DNA of 64,000 nucleotides, from positions 1-64,000 of the forward strand of contig JAXMBN010000029.1 in the NCBI GenBank assembly GCA_046349875.1, given 5' to 3'. The notes under the pieces are model-generated. The model was not told the origin of the DNA and did not search any database. It saw nothing but the letters and a program-made list of their open reading frames with translations. The position numbers and the translations under genes were made by a program. Source of the DNA: JAXMBN01 sp046349875 (GTDB lineage Bacteria; Planctomycetota; Planctomycetia; Pirellulales; Pirellulaceae). Shown here piece by piece: positions 55,316 through 64,000 of this stretch; within the stretch, counting starts at the first letter, position 1; each line of letters starts with the position of its first letter.

Positions 55316-55347
55316 CCCGGGCTCGCTTTCGCGAGCCCGGGTTTTTT
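55316..55347 (+). terminator. Strong intrinsic terminator
   Basis: CCCGGGCTCGC (55316-55326), loop TTTC, GCGAGCCCGGG (55331-55341), then six Ts (55342-55347). All 11 pairs are Watson-Crick. It closes the plus-strand RNA unit; on the minus strand no U-run follows it. Confidence 0.9.
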
Positions 55348-55377
55348 AGTGAACAGTCTGCTTAAGCAAATGAGGCC

Positions 55378-56700
55378 CTAGACCAACCCTGTCAAAGGAC
55401 CGTCTCCGCAATAGTCTTTATTGCCAAAGGAGACGATTTCGTGCCCCATCGCATGCGCTAACGATAGAAGCAGGCGATTGTGAGGTACCTTCGGAAAATC
55501 GATCGCTTGCCCCATCGAAAAACCAAGGCCTTTTCCGATGAGAACGAACGGAATGTTGTCCAGGGTATGGCTATTGCCTTTCCCCAGCTCATTGGTCCAG
55601 ACGATCGTGGTATGGTCCAACATCGAGCCAGTCGATCCAGGCTCGGGAATCTCGGCCAAACGCTGTACGAGATAGGCGATTTGCTCAGCGTACCACTGGT
55701 TGATTTTCACGAGTTTCTCTTGAGCTTCCTCATTGCTGTCTGGTTCATGCGATAGTTCATGGTGGCTTTCTTCGATACCAAGCCAACGCATGCGAGCCGA
55801 CCCCACAGAATTCGTAAACTGCAACGTCGCAATGCGATTGAAATCCGCCAAGAATGCAGAAACCATGAGATCGATCTGCATCTTCGCGATTTGCGGAATG
55901 TTGTTGTTCGTATCTTCGATCGATCGATCTATCGTAGGTACCGGATGCCCTAAGTTGGAACTCGATCGACGCGCCTCTATCTCCTTTTCCATGCTTCGGA
56001 CCATTTGAACATGCTCATCAATTAGCCGGCGATCTTCTGTTCCAACCACCGCTTCTAAACGCTTCAGATCTTGCTGAACTGCATCCAGCACACTTCCTAC
56101 AAGCTCATCGTTCTGCTTGCTTCCATACAAAAGATCGAACATCTGCTTAGGACTATCGATCGGCGCAATCGGCTTGTTCGGACCTGAATAAACCATGCGA
56201 GTCCAAGTGTCCGCATGGTTCGGAACCCCAACGCCAAATTCGAGAGACCCAAAGCGAGTGCGTGTCTCCGGCTGGCTTTGCAGAAAATTCTTGATCTCTT
56301 GGTCGATCGATATGCCGCTCGCCCAACCCGCTGGCGTATGCGATCCTCCCTGAATATTACCGGGAAATAGTTCGACCCCTGTCAGCAAACATCCGATCCC
56401 ACGCATGTGGTTATCGCCATCGCCGCGGATCTTATCGCACACCCCATGCAGCACCATCATGTGCTCGCGATAGGCCTCGAGCGGTTTGAAAATACGCTGT
56501 AGCTCAAACTCGCGGCCATAAGTCTTTGGCCAAAAATCAGGCAGCACCACGCCATTGGGACTGAAGACAATGACCATGCGTTTCTTGGTCGATTGCGGTG
56601 CTCCCAAACACGGTAGATTGTTCAAAAAGGGGAGGGTGGCCGCCGACAATCCTAGTGATTGCATCAACTGACGTCGCGAAATATCCCTAGAGCCGAACAT
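55378..56700 (-). CDS. DUF1552 protein with Tat signal
   Basis: 440 aa from ATG 56700, preferred to 56754 because GGAG precedes it by 9 bases and the Tat signal then starts properly (S-R-R-Q-L-M near residue 8, then LGLSAATLPFL). The mature part has the DUF1552 pattern: RMVIVFSPNGVVLPDFWP, HMMVLHGVCDK, GDGDNHMRGIGCLLTG, DQEIKNFL, WTNELGKGNSHTLDNIPFVLIG. DUF1552 proteins are alkaline-phosphatase-like in general architecture and in planctomycetes usually follow a DUF1592/DUF1587 cytochrome-type gene. No such partner lies upstream here. Function unknown. Confidence 0.9.
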   Translation of the reverse strand: MFGSRDISRRQLMQSLGLSAATLPFLNNLPCLGAPQSTKKRMVIVFSPNGVVLPDFWPKTYGREFELQRIFKPLEAYREHMMVLHGVCDKIRGDGDNHMRGIGCLLTGVELFPGNIQGGSHTPAGWASGISIDQEIKNFLQSQPETRTRFGSLEFGVGVPNHADTWTRMVYSGPNKPIAPIDSPKQMFDLLYGSKQNDELVGSVLDAVQQDLKRLEAVVGTEDRRLIDEHVQMVRSMEKEIEARRSSSNLGHPVPTIDRSIEDTNNNIPQIAKMQIDLMVSAFLADFNRIATLQFTNSVGSARMRWLGIEESHHELSHEPDSNEEAQEKLVKINQWYAEQIAYLVQRLAEIPEPGSTGSMLDHTTIVWTNELGKGNSHTLDNIPFVLIGKGLGFSMGQAIDFPKVPHNRLLLSLAHAMGHEIVSFGNKDYCGDGPLTGLV

Positions 56701-57128
56701 AGGTCTCAACTCCGAATTCGAAAGGTAGGCTAAAAGGTGGGAGGGTGAATCCAAAAATGGTTCTACCCAACTACCAATCAGTCACGCCCGATCCTGACAG
56801 ATAGTATGGGTAGAACCTTGGCTTCACACCGTTGGGTTAGGTTTTCCAACCTCAACGCAATGGTAAGATGATTGTATTGTCGACTACATTTGAGTTCCGC
56901 GACACCCTTATGATATCCAAAACAGTCCAGATCGCCAAAATCACTCGCAGGCGTTAGATCTCAGTTGCGACCCTCGCCATCCTCCCCGACTACCAAACCC
57001 CTCTGCGGGATGGCAGGTAATCTCTTACCAAATTCGCCTACCTCTTGCCGTTCCTTCCCGAATCCTTAACGCAATGCGACAATCATTTTGACGCAATTGT
57101 CCCACCTTTCTTTTTACTGTTTAGCGCC
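56701..57128. other. 428-bp divergent spacer with two inverted repeats
   Basis: A perfect 11-bp inverted repeat, GGTTCTACCCA (56759-56769) and TGGGTAGAACC (56807-56817), lies 59 bp upstream of the DUF1552 start. A 7-bp repeat, GCCATCC (56976-56982) and GGATGGC (57008-57014), lies nearer the plus-strand gene. I see no coding pattern and no convincing promoter. Confidence 0.45.
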
Positions 57129-58160
57129 ATGAAACCGGCATCCCATCCCCATCTTATTTCCATCGTGCTCAGCATGGTGGTGTGGCCAAACCTCGCCTCC
57201 ACACCCATGGTCCAGGCACAGTCTCAAAATAATGGCAATTCTTCTGCGCTCACAGTTGAGCAACTGCGACAGCGCATTTTGGAGGCCAAACAATCGCAAC
57301 CAAACTCTCCACAACAATTCCTTGCAATGCAAAGCACGATTCGCGACGCATCCCAACAACTGCTTAAGTCAGTGGATGATCGCGATTCGGCAGCCTACAA
57401 GGAAGCGGAATTCGACTATCTAAGCAGTTCGGTCATGCTTTTAGGGCACGATGGAAAAGAAGCCGCCTTGCAAACCTTTGCCAAAATTCGCGACTATCTC
57501 GATGGCAAAGAAAAACTGACGTTGCATGATGCTCAAATTGCAATCTTGGCTTGTCAAAACCTCGAACACATGGCCGACACCAAGGTTGCCAAAGAGGCCT
57601 ACACGGCATTGAGCAAAATACTTGAAGATAAAAAAGAGCCTCAGTTCAGCGAAATTCTCGATCACTTGCAGGCATCCCAACGCCGTCTCGATTTGCCGGG
57701 CTTGGAACTGAAACTCGATGGCACAACGCTCGATGGCAAGCCATTTCAGCTTTCCGATTATCGCGGAAACATTACCGTGCTGTATCTGTGGGCAACATGG
57801 AGCAAACCAAGTACGCAAGAATTCTCACACCTTCAGCGATTGCAAAAAGCCTTGCGTTCGAAAGGATTGCAGGTGATTACCCTTTCGCTCGACGAGCAGC
57901 TTCCGCCGCTGGAAGACTTCATTAAAAACAATAATGTCTCATGGCCCGTCCTTTGGGACCGCACGAAAGGCAAATCCCATCCCTTCGTCAAGGAACATGG
58001 AATCGCTTCTCTCCCTACCTCCATCGTATTGGATCGAGAAGGTAAAGTGATATCGGTTGAAGCAAGTGTCTCGACGTTGGCAATTGCGCTGGATCGGATA
58101 TTCTTTCCTTCATCCGCTTCACAGCAAAACGCAGAAACCGACAAGGCAAAACAACCTTAG
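57129..58160 (+). CDS. Exported thioredoxin-fold (TlpA-like) protein lacking the CXXC motif
   Basis: 343 aa from ATG 57129; the TTG at 57045 would put 28 residues before the signal peptide, so it was rejected. Signal peptide: LISIVLSMVVWPNLASTPMVQA. A helical region follows (about 35-185, TPR-like in look), then a TlpA/AhpC-like domain (about 190-325) with GKPFQLSDYRGNITVLYLWATW and the cis-Pro loop SLPTSIVLDREGKV. The active site reads W224-S-K-P-S228 where WCxPC is expected, so both cysteines are serine and thiol-disulfide chemistry is excluded. It is probably a binding or scaffolding protein. Pyruvate carboxylase starts 54 bp downstream. Confidence 0.8.
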   Translation: MKPASHPHLISIVLSMVVWPNLASTPMVQAQSQNNGNSSALTVEQLRQRILEAKQSQPNSPQQFLAMQSTIRDASQQLLKSVDDRDSAAYKEAEFDYLSSSVMLLGHDGKEAALQTFAKIRDYLDGKEKLTLHDAQIAILACQNLEHMADTKVAKEAYTALSKILEDKKEPQFSEILDHLQASQRRLDLPGLELKLDGTTLDGKPFQLSDYRGNITVLYLWATWSKPSTQEFSHLQRLQKALRSKGLQVITLSLDEQLPPLEDFIKNNNVSWPVLWDRTKGKSHPFVKEHGIASLPTSIVLDREGKVISVEASVSTLAIALDRIFFPSSASQQNAETDKAKQP

Positions 58161-58214
58161 GCTTCCGCCTCATTGCTTGAGCAAGACTCCCACCTGACTC
58201 GAATAGTAGTATTC

Positions 58215-61200
58215 ATGAAAAACATCCAAAAGCTTCTCGTTGCCAATCGCAGTGAAATTGCAACTCGCGTATTTCGTAGTGCACATGAGTTAGGAATTCG
58301 AACCGTTGCGATCTATTCACACGAAGATCGCTTCGCGTTGCATCGTTTCAAGGCCGATGAAGCGTATCCCATCGGTAAACCAGGTGAACCGATACGATCG
58401 TATCTCGATATCGAAGGTATCGTTCGACTCTGCAAAGAAACGGGTGTTGATGCCGTTCACCCCGGCTACGGATTCCTATCAGAGAATGCTGACTTTGCTG
58501 CCGCATTAGAAGAGGCGGGCATCACTTTCATTGGACCGAGTGTCCATGCGCTTCAAAAGCTTGGCGACAAAGTGGCTGCTCGAACGATCGCCAAACAGGT
58601 TGGCGTTCCCGTCTTGGAAGGATCAAGCCACGCCGTTAGTTCGCTTGAGGAAGCATTTTCCTGTGCGAAGTCGCTTGGTTACCCCATCATGCTTAAAGCC
58701 TCTAAGGGAGGTGGTGGTCGTGGAATGCGCATCGTCGATTCCGCTGCTCAACTTCCATCGTCCTTAGAGCAGGCACAGCGCGAAGCGAAGAACGCATTTG
58801 GTAGCGACGAAGTCTTTCTCGAAAAACTCGTTGGCAAAGCGCGACACATCGAAGTTCAAGTTCTCGGCGATGCGCATGGCAACATCATTCATTTGCATGA
58901 ACGTGATTGTTCCGTTCAACGTCGCCACCAAAAAGTCGTGGAGCTCGCTCCAGCTCCCAATCTCGATTCAAAGATCGCTAAACAACTTCACGAGTCGGCC
59001 GTCGCAATCGCCAAGGCAGTCGATTATCGCTGTGCCGGTACGGTCGAGTTCTTGCTCGATACGGAAAGTGGTAAGTTCTTCTTTATCGAAGTCAATCCTC
59101 GCATTCAGGTTGAACATACCGTTACGGAAGAAGTAACGGGAATCGATATCGTTCGCGCTCAAATCTTGGTTTGCAAAGGATATCGCCTCGGAGACGAATC
59201 GGTTGGGTTACCCGATCAATCGGGAGTTCAGGTCAATGGCTTTGCCATGCAATGCCGCGTTACCACGGAAGATCCTACCAACCAGTTTCGTCCCGACTAC
59301 GGCCGCATCACCCACTATCGAAGTGCTGGCGGTATGGGCATTCGCTTGGATGCGGGCAGCGCTTTTAGCGGTGCGGTAGTGAATCCCTTTTATGATTCGC
59401 TGCTCGTCAAAGTCACCGCTCGCGGTCGTACACTGGCTGAATCCTCAGCACGGATGGAACGATGCTTGCAAGAGTTTCGGATTCGCGGAGTCAAAACCAA
59501 CATTCCGTTCCTCATTGCCCTCATCACCCATCCAACGTTTTTGAGTGGCAATTCCACCACGCGCATGATTGACCTTTCACCGGAACTCTTTGAATTCCCG
59601 CGAAGACGAGACCGCGCGACAAAACTTCTCAGCTATCTTGCCAATACCGTTGTCAATGGAAACGTTCTCGCCAGCTCCGGCAAAGCACACGTGCGACGTG
59701 AACCTGCTCCGATTCCTCCGTTCGATCGAACGAAGCCAATCCCCGAAGGCAGTCGTGATATTCTTAAACGCGTGGGCCCGCAAGGCTTGGCCAAATGGGC
59801 ACAAGAAAGCAAGTCTCTCTTGCTTACCGATACAACTATGCGTGATGCCCACCAATCGTTGCTTGCGACTCGTCTGCGAACGTTTGATATGCTTCGGATT
59901 GCGGAAGCCTACGCTTATCTCGCGCCTCAGCTTTTTTCTCTGGAGATGTGGGGGGGCGCTACCTTTGATACAGCGATGCGATTTCTCAAAGAAAATCCTT
60001 GGCAGCGTTTGGCCGATATGCGGTCAAAGGTTCCCAACATTTTGTTTCAAATGTTGCTTCGCGCTTCGAACGCAGTCGGATACACAAACTATCCTGATAA
60101 CGTCGTCAAGCTATTCGTAAAAGAAGCGGCTCAAGCGGGCATCGATGTCTTCCGCGTCTTCGATGCGCTCAACTGGGCCGACAACATGCGCGTCGCGATG
60201 GACGCAGTCATCGAGTCTGGCATGGTTTGTGAAGCAGCCATCTGCTACACCGGCGATATTCTCGACCCTCGTCGCCAAAAGTACTCGCTCAAGTACTATG
60301 TCGATCTCGCCAAGCAACTTGAGAAGATGGGCGCACATTTTTTGGCGATCAAAGATATGGCAGGTCTTTGTAAGCCTGCAGCAGCCAGAATACTCGTTCG
60401 AACGCTGCGCCAGGAAATCGGGATTCCGATCCACTTCCACACGCACGACACCGCTGGAATCCAAGCCGCTTCCATTTTGAATGCGGCCGAAGAAGGTCTT
60501 CCCATTGCAGACGCAGCCTTGGCGCCGCTCTCGGGTGGCACCTCCCAAGTAAACCTCAACACACTTGTCGAGGCTCTTCGCAATAGCCCTCGAGATACGG
60601 GCCTGGATAGCGAAGCGTTGACCCAGATGGCCGACTATTGGAAGGCGGTTCGTGAATTCTACACCGCTTTCGAAAGCGAGCCTCTCATCGCAGGTGGCGA
60701 TCTCTATCAACACGAAATGCCCGGTGGACAATACACGAATTTGTATCAACAAGCCCACGCTTTGGGACTTGCCAATCAGTGGCCACGCATTTGCAAAGTC
60801 TATGCTCTCGTCAATGAACTCTTGGGCGACATCGTCAAAGTGACCCCAACGTCGAAAGCGGTGGGTGACCTGGCCCTGTTCATGGTTGCCAATGATCTGA
60901 GTTGCGAGGACATCATCCAAGGACGTCGCGAGCTCGCGTATCCCGCTTCGGTTTTGGATTTGGTTGGCGGCATGATGGGCCAACCACCGGGTGGTTTTCC
61001 ACCTGCGGTCGAAAAGGCCATTCTCAAGGATAAAGCCCCCGTCAAATGTCGTCCCGGCGAAGAGCTTCCTCCCGCCGATTTCGAGAAAACCGCTCTCGAT
61101 TTGCAACCCAAACTTTCACGACCGGCAACCGATCAAGATATCGTCACATCGTTGCTCTATCCCAAAGTATTTGATGAGTTCATCGCGAATGCCAAAGAGT

Positions 61201-61658
61201 ACGGCAACCTCAGTCTCTTACCCACACCGGAGTTCTTCTATGGTCCTGCCCTTGGCGAAGAGACCGTAGTGGATATCGAACCTGGCAAGCGATTGATCAT
61301 CAAGCTAACCGCAGTGGGTCAGCCTCGAGCCGATGGAACGCGAACGGTGTTTTTTGAACTCAACGGCCAACCGCGTGAAATCGAGGTAATCGACAAGTCG
61401 CTCAAAGCCACGGCGGTCGCCAACACCAAAGCCGACCCTGCAGACCCAACCCACATCCCAGCTAGCATGCCAGGTATGGTGATTGGCGTTGCCGTTAAAA
61501 CAGGCGAACATGTTAAGAAAGGCCAGAAACTCCTATCGCTTGAAGCCATGAAGATGGAAACAACCATCAACGCTGAACGGGACGGAGTCATCGAGAAACT
61601 GGTGGTTAAATCGGGTATGCAAGTCGAAACCAATGACCTGCTCTTGATTCTCAAATAA
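58215..61658 (+). CDS. pyc: Pyruvate carboxylase
   Basis: 1,147 aa from ATG 58215, the normal length of the single-chain enzyme; the upstream TTG at 58173 was rejected because the domain starts MKNIQKLLVANRSEIATRVF. It carboxylates pyruvate to oxaloacetate using ATP and bicarbonate. Domains: biotin carboxylase with ATP-grasp (about 1-455; KASKGGGGRGMR, HLHERDCSVQRRHQKV, FIEVNPRIQVEHTVTE); carboxyltransferase (about 535-810; TDTTMRDAHQSLLATR, MWGGATFDTAMRF, IHFHTHDTAG); PYC/OADA domain; biotinyl domain with AMKM, Lys1113 being the biotinylation site. All catalytic landmarks look intact. It is anaplerotic and likely a housekeeping gene. Confidence 0.97.
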   Translation: MKNIQKLLVANRSEIATRVFRSAHELGIRTVAIYSHEDRFALHRFKADEAYPIGKPGEPIRSYLDIEGIVRLCKETGVDAVHPGYGFLSENADFAAALEEAGITFIGPSVHALQKLGDKVAARTIAKQVGVPVLEGSSHAVSSLEEAFSCAKSLGYPIMLKASKGGGGRGMRIVDSAAQLPSSLEQAQREAKNAFGSDEVFLEKLVGKARHIEVQVLGDAHGNIIHLHERDCSVQRRHQKVVELAPAPNLDSKIAKQLHESAVAIAKAVDYRCAGTVEFLLDTESGKFFFIEVNPRIQVEHTVTEEVTGIDIVRAQILVCKGYRLGDESVGLPDQSGVQVNGFAMQCRVTTEDPTNQFRPDYGRITHYRSAGGMGIRLDAGSAFSGAVVNPFYDSLLVKVTARGRTLAESSARMERCLQEFRIRGVKTNIPFLIALITHPTFLSGNSTTRMIDLSPELFEFPRRRDRATKLLSYLANTVVNGNVLASSGKAHVRREPAPIPPFDRTKPIPEGSRDILKRVGPQGLAKWAQESKSLLLTDTTMRDAHQSLLATRLRTFDMLRIAEAYAYLAPQLFSLEMWGGATFDTAMRFLKENPWQRLADMRSKVPNILFQMLLRASNAVGYTNYPDNVVKLFVKEAAQAGIDVFRVFDALNWADNMRVAMDAVIESGMVCEAAICYTGDILDPRRQKYSLKYYVDLAKQLEKMGAHFLAIKDMAGLCKPAAARILVRTLRQEIGIPIHFHTHDTAGIQAASILNAAEEGLPIADAALAPLSGGTSQVNLNTLVEALRNSPRDTGLDSEALTQMADYWKAVREFYTAFESEPLIAGGDLYQHEMPGGQYTNLYQQAHALGLANQWPRICKVYALVNELLGDIVKVTPTSKAVGDLALFMVANDLSCEDIIQGRRELAYPASVLDLVGGMMGQPPGGFPPAVEKAILKDKAPVKCRPGEELPPADFEKTALDLQPKLSRPATDQDIVTSLLYPKVFDEFIANAKEYGNLSLLPTPEFFYGPALGEETVVDIEPGKRLIIKLTAVGQPRADGTRTVFFELNGQPREIEVIDKSLKATAVANTKADPADPTHIPASMPGMVIGVAVKTGEHVKKGQKLLSLEAMKMETTINAERDGVIEKLVVKSGMQVETNDLLLILK

Positions 61659-61693
61659 CCTCAGCGTTGCTGGACACCACAGGTGCCTCCAAG

Positions 61694-64000
61694 CTATTTG
61701 AAGTCGCGGGAGCGAATATTAAGCCCCGCGACTTTTTCGCTGAGATCGTGCACACGTCCGACGATGACGTGGATCACATTTTCACGGCTCTCTAAAATCC
61801 CATCGATCAACCACGCGTTCGATTGTTTGCAAACCATGTAGAACTCTTTCCACGTGTTCGGACGAATCACTAGATTGATCGATCCGGTTTCATCTTCTAG
61901 TGTGACAAACGTTATGCCCTTGGCCGTCGAAGGTCGCTGACGCAAAACGACTAGCCCTGCAACTCGAACGAATCGTCCCGTTGCGATGGTGGATAGATCT
62001 TCCGCTTTGAGTACCCGCATGGCGTCGAGCTGCTTTCGGCAAAAATCCATCGGGTGCCCTCGAAGTGAAATGCCTAGCGTTTGATAGTCCGCATACACCT
62101 CTTCGATCGGACTCATCTTCTTGAGTGCTTCTGGGATATCTTCGTCTTGATCGACGCCACCAAACTCAAACAAACGAAAGTCGGCGGACGATTTTTTTTC
62201 TTGGGCCATCGATTGCCATAAAGCCGCTCGTCGATTGCCACTCAGCGTATCCAGTGCCCCCGAATCAGCCAACTTGGCGATCATGGCTTGCCCAAGTTGA
62301 GTCCGACGAACCAAATCAGACTGATCGCGATAGGGACCTCCATATATTCGTGCATCGACAATGGTTTGCCCCACAGACTCAGGCAAGCCTCGCACGCGAT
62401 GCAACCCCAATCGCAGCGCTGTTGCGTTCGAAGAATCCGAACCATGAGCGAACGACTTCGATGGGGCTACACTTTTGGAAACGGGCTCCAAAGTCGATTC
62501 CCAATCGCTACGATTCACATCGACTGCCCGTACTTCGACTCCATGACGCTGCGCATCTTGAATCAACTGAGACGGTCCGTAGAACCCCATGGGGAGACTA
62601 TTCAAGATCGAAGCACAAAAGGCAGCAGGATAGTAGTGCTTGATATAGGCCGAAACATAAACGAGGAGCGCAAAGCTGGCCGCATGCGACTCGGGGAAGC
62701 CATACTCGCCGAAACCTCGGATCTGTGTAAACACGCGTTCGGCAAATGTCTCATCCAGCCCATTGGCTTTCATTCCAAGAATCAGTTTGGTACGAAACTG
62801 ATCGATGATCCCTGGCCTGCGAAAGGCCGCCATGGCTCGGCGCAATTGATCGGCTTCACCCGGCGTGAATCCCGCCGCAACCACCGCCAACCGCATCGCT
62901 TGCTCCTGGAAAATGGGTACCCCCATCGTCTTCTCGAGTACCTGGCGAATCGCATCGGTTGGATAGGAGGGCTGCACTCCCGTCTGACGAGCTTTAAGAT
63001 ACGGATGAACCATCTGGCCTTGAATGGGTCCAGGTCGAACGATGGCCACTTCGATTACCAGATCATAAAACGTACGTGGCTTCAATCGAGGAAGCATACT
63101 CATCTGCGCACGGCTCTCGATCTGAAACACACCCACCGTATCGGCTTTGCAAATTTGATCGTAGACCTGTGGATCCTCTTGAGGAACCGTGGCAAGTGTC
63201 AACGTTCTCCCATAATGGTGTTCAATCAAGTGGAAGCTTCGACGTATAGCCGAAAGCATTCCGAGCGACAAACAATCCACCTTGAGAATACCGAGATCAT
63301 CCAAATCGTTTTTGTCCCATTGGATCACCGTTCTCCCTTCCATCGCTGCATTCTCGACTGGACAAAGCTCGCAAATGGGGCCTTGTGTCATCACCATTCC
63401 ACCTACATGCTGCGACAAGTGCCTGGGGAATCCAACAAGATGCTCTACCAAGTAAAGAAAACGTTTTCCAAGCTCGGAAGTTGGGGCTAAACCAACCTTG
63501 AGGCAGCGCTCCGCCAATCCATCATCACTCGATCTTCCATCAAGAATTTTCGACAGTGCGTCGATGCGATCAAGCGAAATACCGAGGGCCTTACCGCATT
63601 CGCGTACGGCCGATCGGATGCGATAGGTGATGACCGTGGCCGTCATTGCCGCTCGTGTCCGACCATATTTCTGATAGATATACTGCAGAACCTCCTCGCG
63701 TCGTTGATGTTCAAAGTCGACATCGATATCGGGAGCTTCATTACGCTCCTTGCTAATAAACCGCTCGAACAATAGATCCATCTGGGCCGGATCGACGCTC
63801 GTCACCCCTAAACAAAAACAGACGATGCTATTGGCAGCTGATCCTCGCCCTTGGCACAGAATATCGCGAGACCTCGCAAATCGAACCAAGTCCCAAACGG
63901 TCAAAAAATAGTCCTCGTACTGCAATTCCTCGATCAATTGAATCTCATGTCGCAAGAGATCGATAACCTTGGCAGGAACTTGATTCGAATACCTTTGCTT
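61694..64000 (-). CDS. dnaE2: Error-prone DNA polymerase DnaE2, 5' end outside window
   Basis: About 768 residues are visible; the frame is open to position 64000, so the PHP domain and start are missing. Signatures: CQGRGSAANS, PDIDVDFEHQRREEV with the two palm aspartates, MVMTQGPICELCPVENAAM, KVDCLSLGML, VRPGPIQGQMVHPYL, GFGEYGFPESHAASFA, a helix-hairpin-helix region and a C-terminal OB fold (RFVRVAGLVVLRQRPSTAKG). These fit the DnaE2/ImuC branch of replicative-type polymerases, which makes damage-induced mutations together with ImuA and ImuB. Those partners would lie beyond the right edge if present. It converges with pyc, 35 bp apart. Confidence 0.93.
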   Translation of the reverse strand, partial: KQRYSNQVPAKVIDLLRHEIQLIEELQYEDYFLTVWDLVRFARSRDILCQGRGSAANSIVCFCLGVTSVDPAQMDLLFERFISKERNEAPDIDVDFEHQRREEVLQYIYQKYGRTRAAMTATVITYRIRSAVRECGKALGISLDRIDALSKILDGRSSDDGLAERCLKVGLAPTSELGKRFLYLVEHLVGFPRHLSQHVGGMVMTQGPICELCPVENAAMEGRTVIQWDKNDLDDLGILKVDCLSLGMLSAIRRSFHLIEHHYGRTLTLATVPQEDPQVYDQICKADTVGVFQIESRAQMSMLPRLKPRTFYDLVIEVAIVRPGPIQGQMVHPYLKARQTGVQPSYPTDAIRQVLEKTMGVPIFQEQAMRLAVVAAGFTPGEADQLRRAMAAFRRPGIIDQFRTKLILGMKANGLDETFAERVFTQIRGFGEYGFPESHAASFALLVYVSAYIKHYYPAAFCASILNSLPMGFYGPSQLIQDAQRHGVEVRAVDVNRSDWESTLEPVSKSVAPSKSFAHGSDSSNATALRLGLHRVRGLPESVGQTIVDARIYGGPYRDQSDLVRRTQLGQAMIAKLADSGALDTLSGNRRAALWQSMAQEKKSSADFRLFEFGGVDQDEDIPEALKKMSPIEEVYADYQTLGISLRGHPMDFCRKQLDAMRVLKAEDLSTIATGRFVRVAGLVVLRQRPSTAKGITFVTLEDETGSINLVIRPNTWKEFYMVCKQSNAWLIDGILESRENVIHVIVGRVHDLSEKVAGLNIRSRDFK

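Larger units (their letters stand above)
55089..55347 (+). ncRNA. Structured RNA with anti-Shine-Dalgarno loop (candidate sRNA or leader)
   Basis: The unit ends in a strong intrinsic terminator. Before it lie a long stem (GGGGTGATG 55219-55227 with CATCACTCC 55262-55270, one G-U pair) enclosing a GCTGT/ACAGC hairpin. Next is an 8-bp stem (55272-55279 with 55297-55304) whose 17-nt loop contains CACCTCCTTT (55282-55291). That loop is exactly complementary to AAAGGAGGTG at 55179-55188 in the same RNA, an ideal Shine-Dalgarno site. A pseudoknot could hide the site, or the loop could bind ribosome-binding sites in trans. No gene follows on this strand, so it is a self-contained unit. I do not recognise an Rfam family. 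Confidence 0.5.

Noticed and set aside
62288..63490. 400-codon plus-strand frame opposite dnaE2, and a 331-codon minus-strand frame at 60111-61106 opposite pyc
   Set aside because: Both lie wholly inside strongly conserved genes and have no recognisable protein pattern.

Overview
The window looks like chromosomal DNA of a planctomycete, most likely of the Pirellulales group. The signs are two giant secreted proteins with an N-terminal 'LExLExRxLMA' sorting motif, GEVED and cadherin-like repeats and dockerin ends. Other signs are a DUF1552 protein, Tat-type signal peptides on proteins of unknown role, a planctomycete-style tandem esterase and many TTG-started frames. No tRNA, rRNA, CRISPR array, insertion sequence or prophage was seen.

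Layout. 1-3312 (minus): a probable three-gene operon of a Tat-exported protein of unknown function, a GNAT acetyltransferase and a tandem alpha/beta hydrolase cut by the window start. 3543-5306 (plus): a DMT-type exporter and a NIPSNAP protein. 5314-9105 (minus): a YdbS/YdbT pair of membrane PH-domain proteins and an orphan PAS histidine kinase. 9231-12314 (minus): a secreted subtilase. 12506-15044: rplU and, divergently, a PcrA/UvrD helicase.

15169-52938 (minus) is the core: two consecutive giant genes that are diverged paralogues. The promoter-proximal one encodes 5,631 aa. The second would encode 6,913 aa but is split by a single-base frameshift at 21889-21892. Both share an order of N-terminal motif, metallopeptidase-like domain, PPC-like domain, right-handed beta-helix regions, GEVED domain, cadherin-like repeats, dockerin and acidic tail. 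They differ by clean insertions of two small repeated module families in both directions, by loss of zinc ligands in one peptidase domain, and by an extra matrixin domain in the other. They are probably secreted or surface-anchored proteins of adhesive, proteolytic or matrix type.

53373-56700: a stand-alone LigD-phosphoesterase-like protein, a PIG-L deacetylase, a 64-aa conserved-looking protein, a compact plus-strand RNA unit (promoter, two tiny ORFs, a hairpin exposing an anti-Shine-Dalgarno loop, a strong terminator) and a DUF1552 protein. 57129-64000: a thioredoxin-fold protein without cysteines, pyruvate carboxylase, and convergently the 3' part of error-prone polymerase dnaE2.

The observations most worth following are the UUU_CGU frameshift junction, the reciprocal module insertions between the giant paralogues, and the anti-Shine-Dalgarno RNA at 55089-55347. 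All family assignments come from reading motifs by eye; no database search was run.
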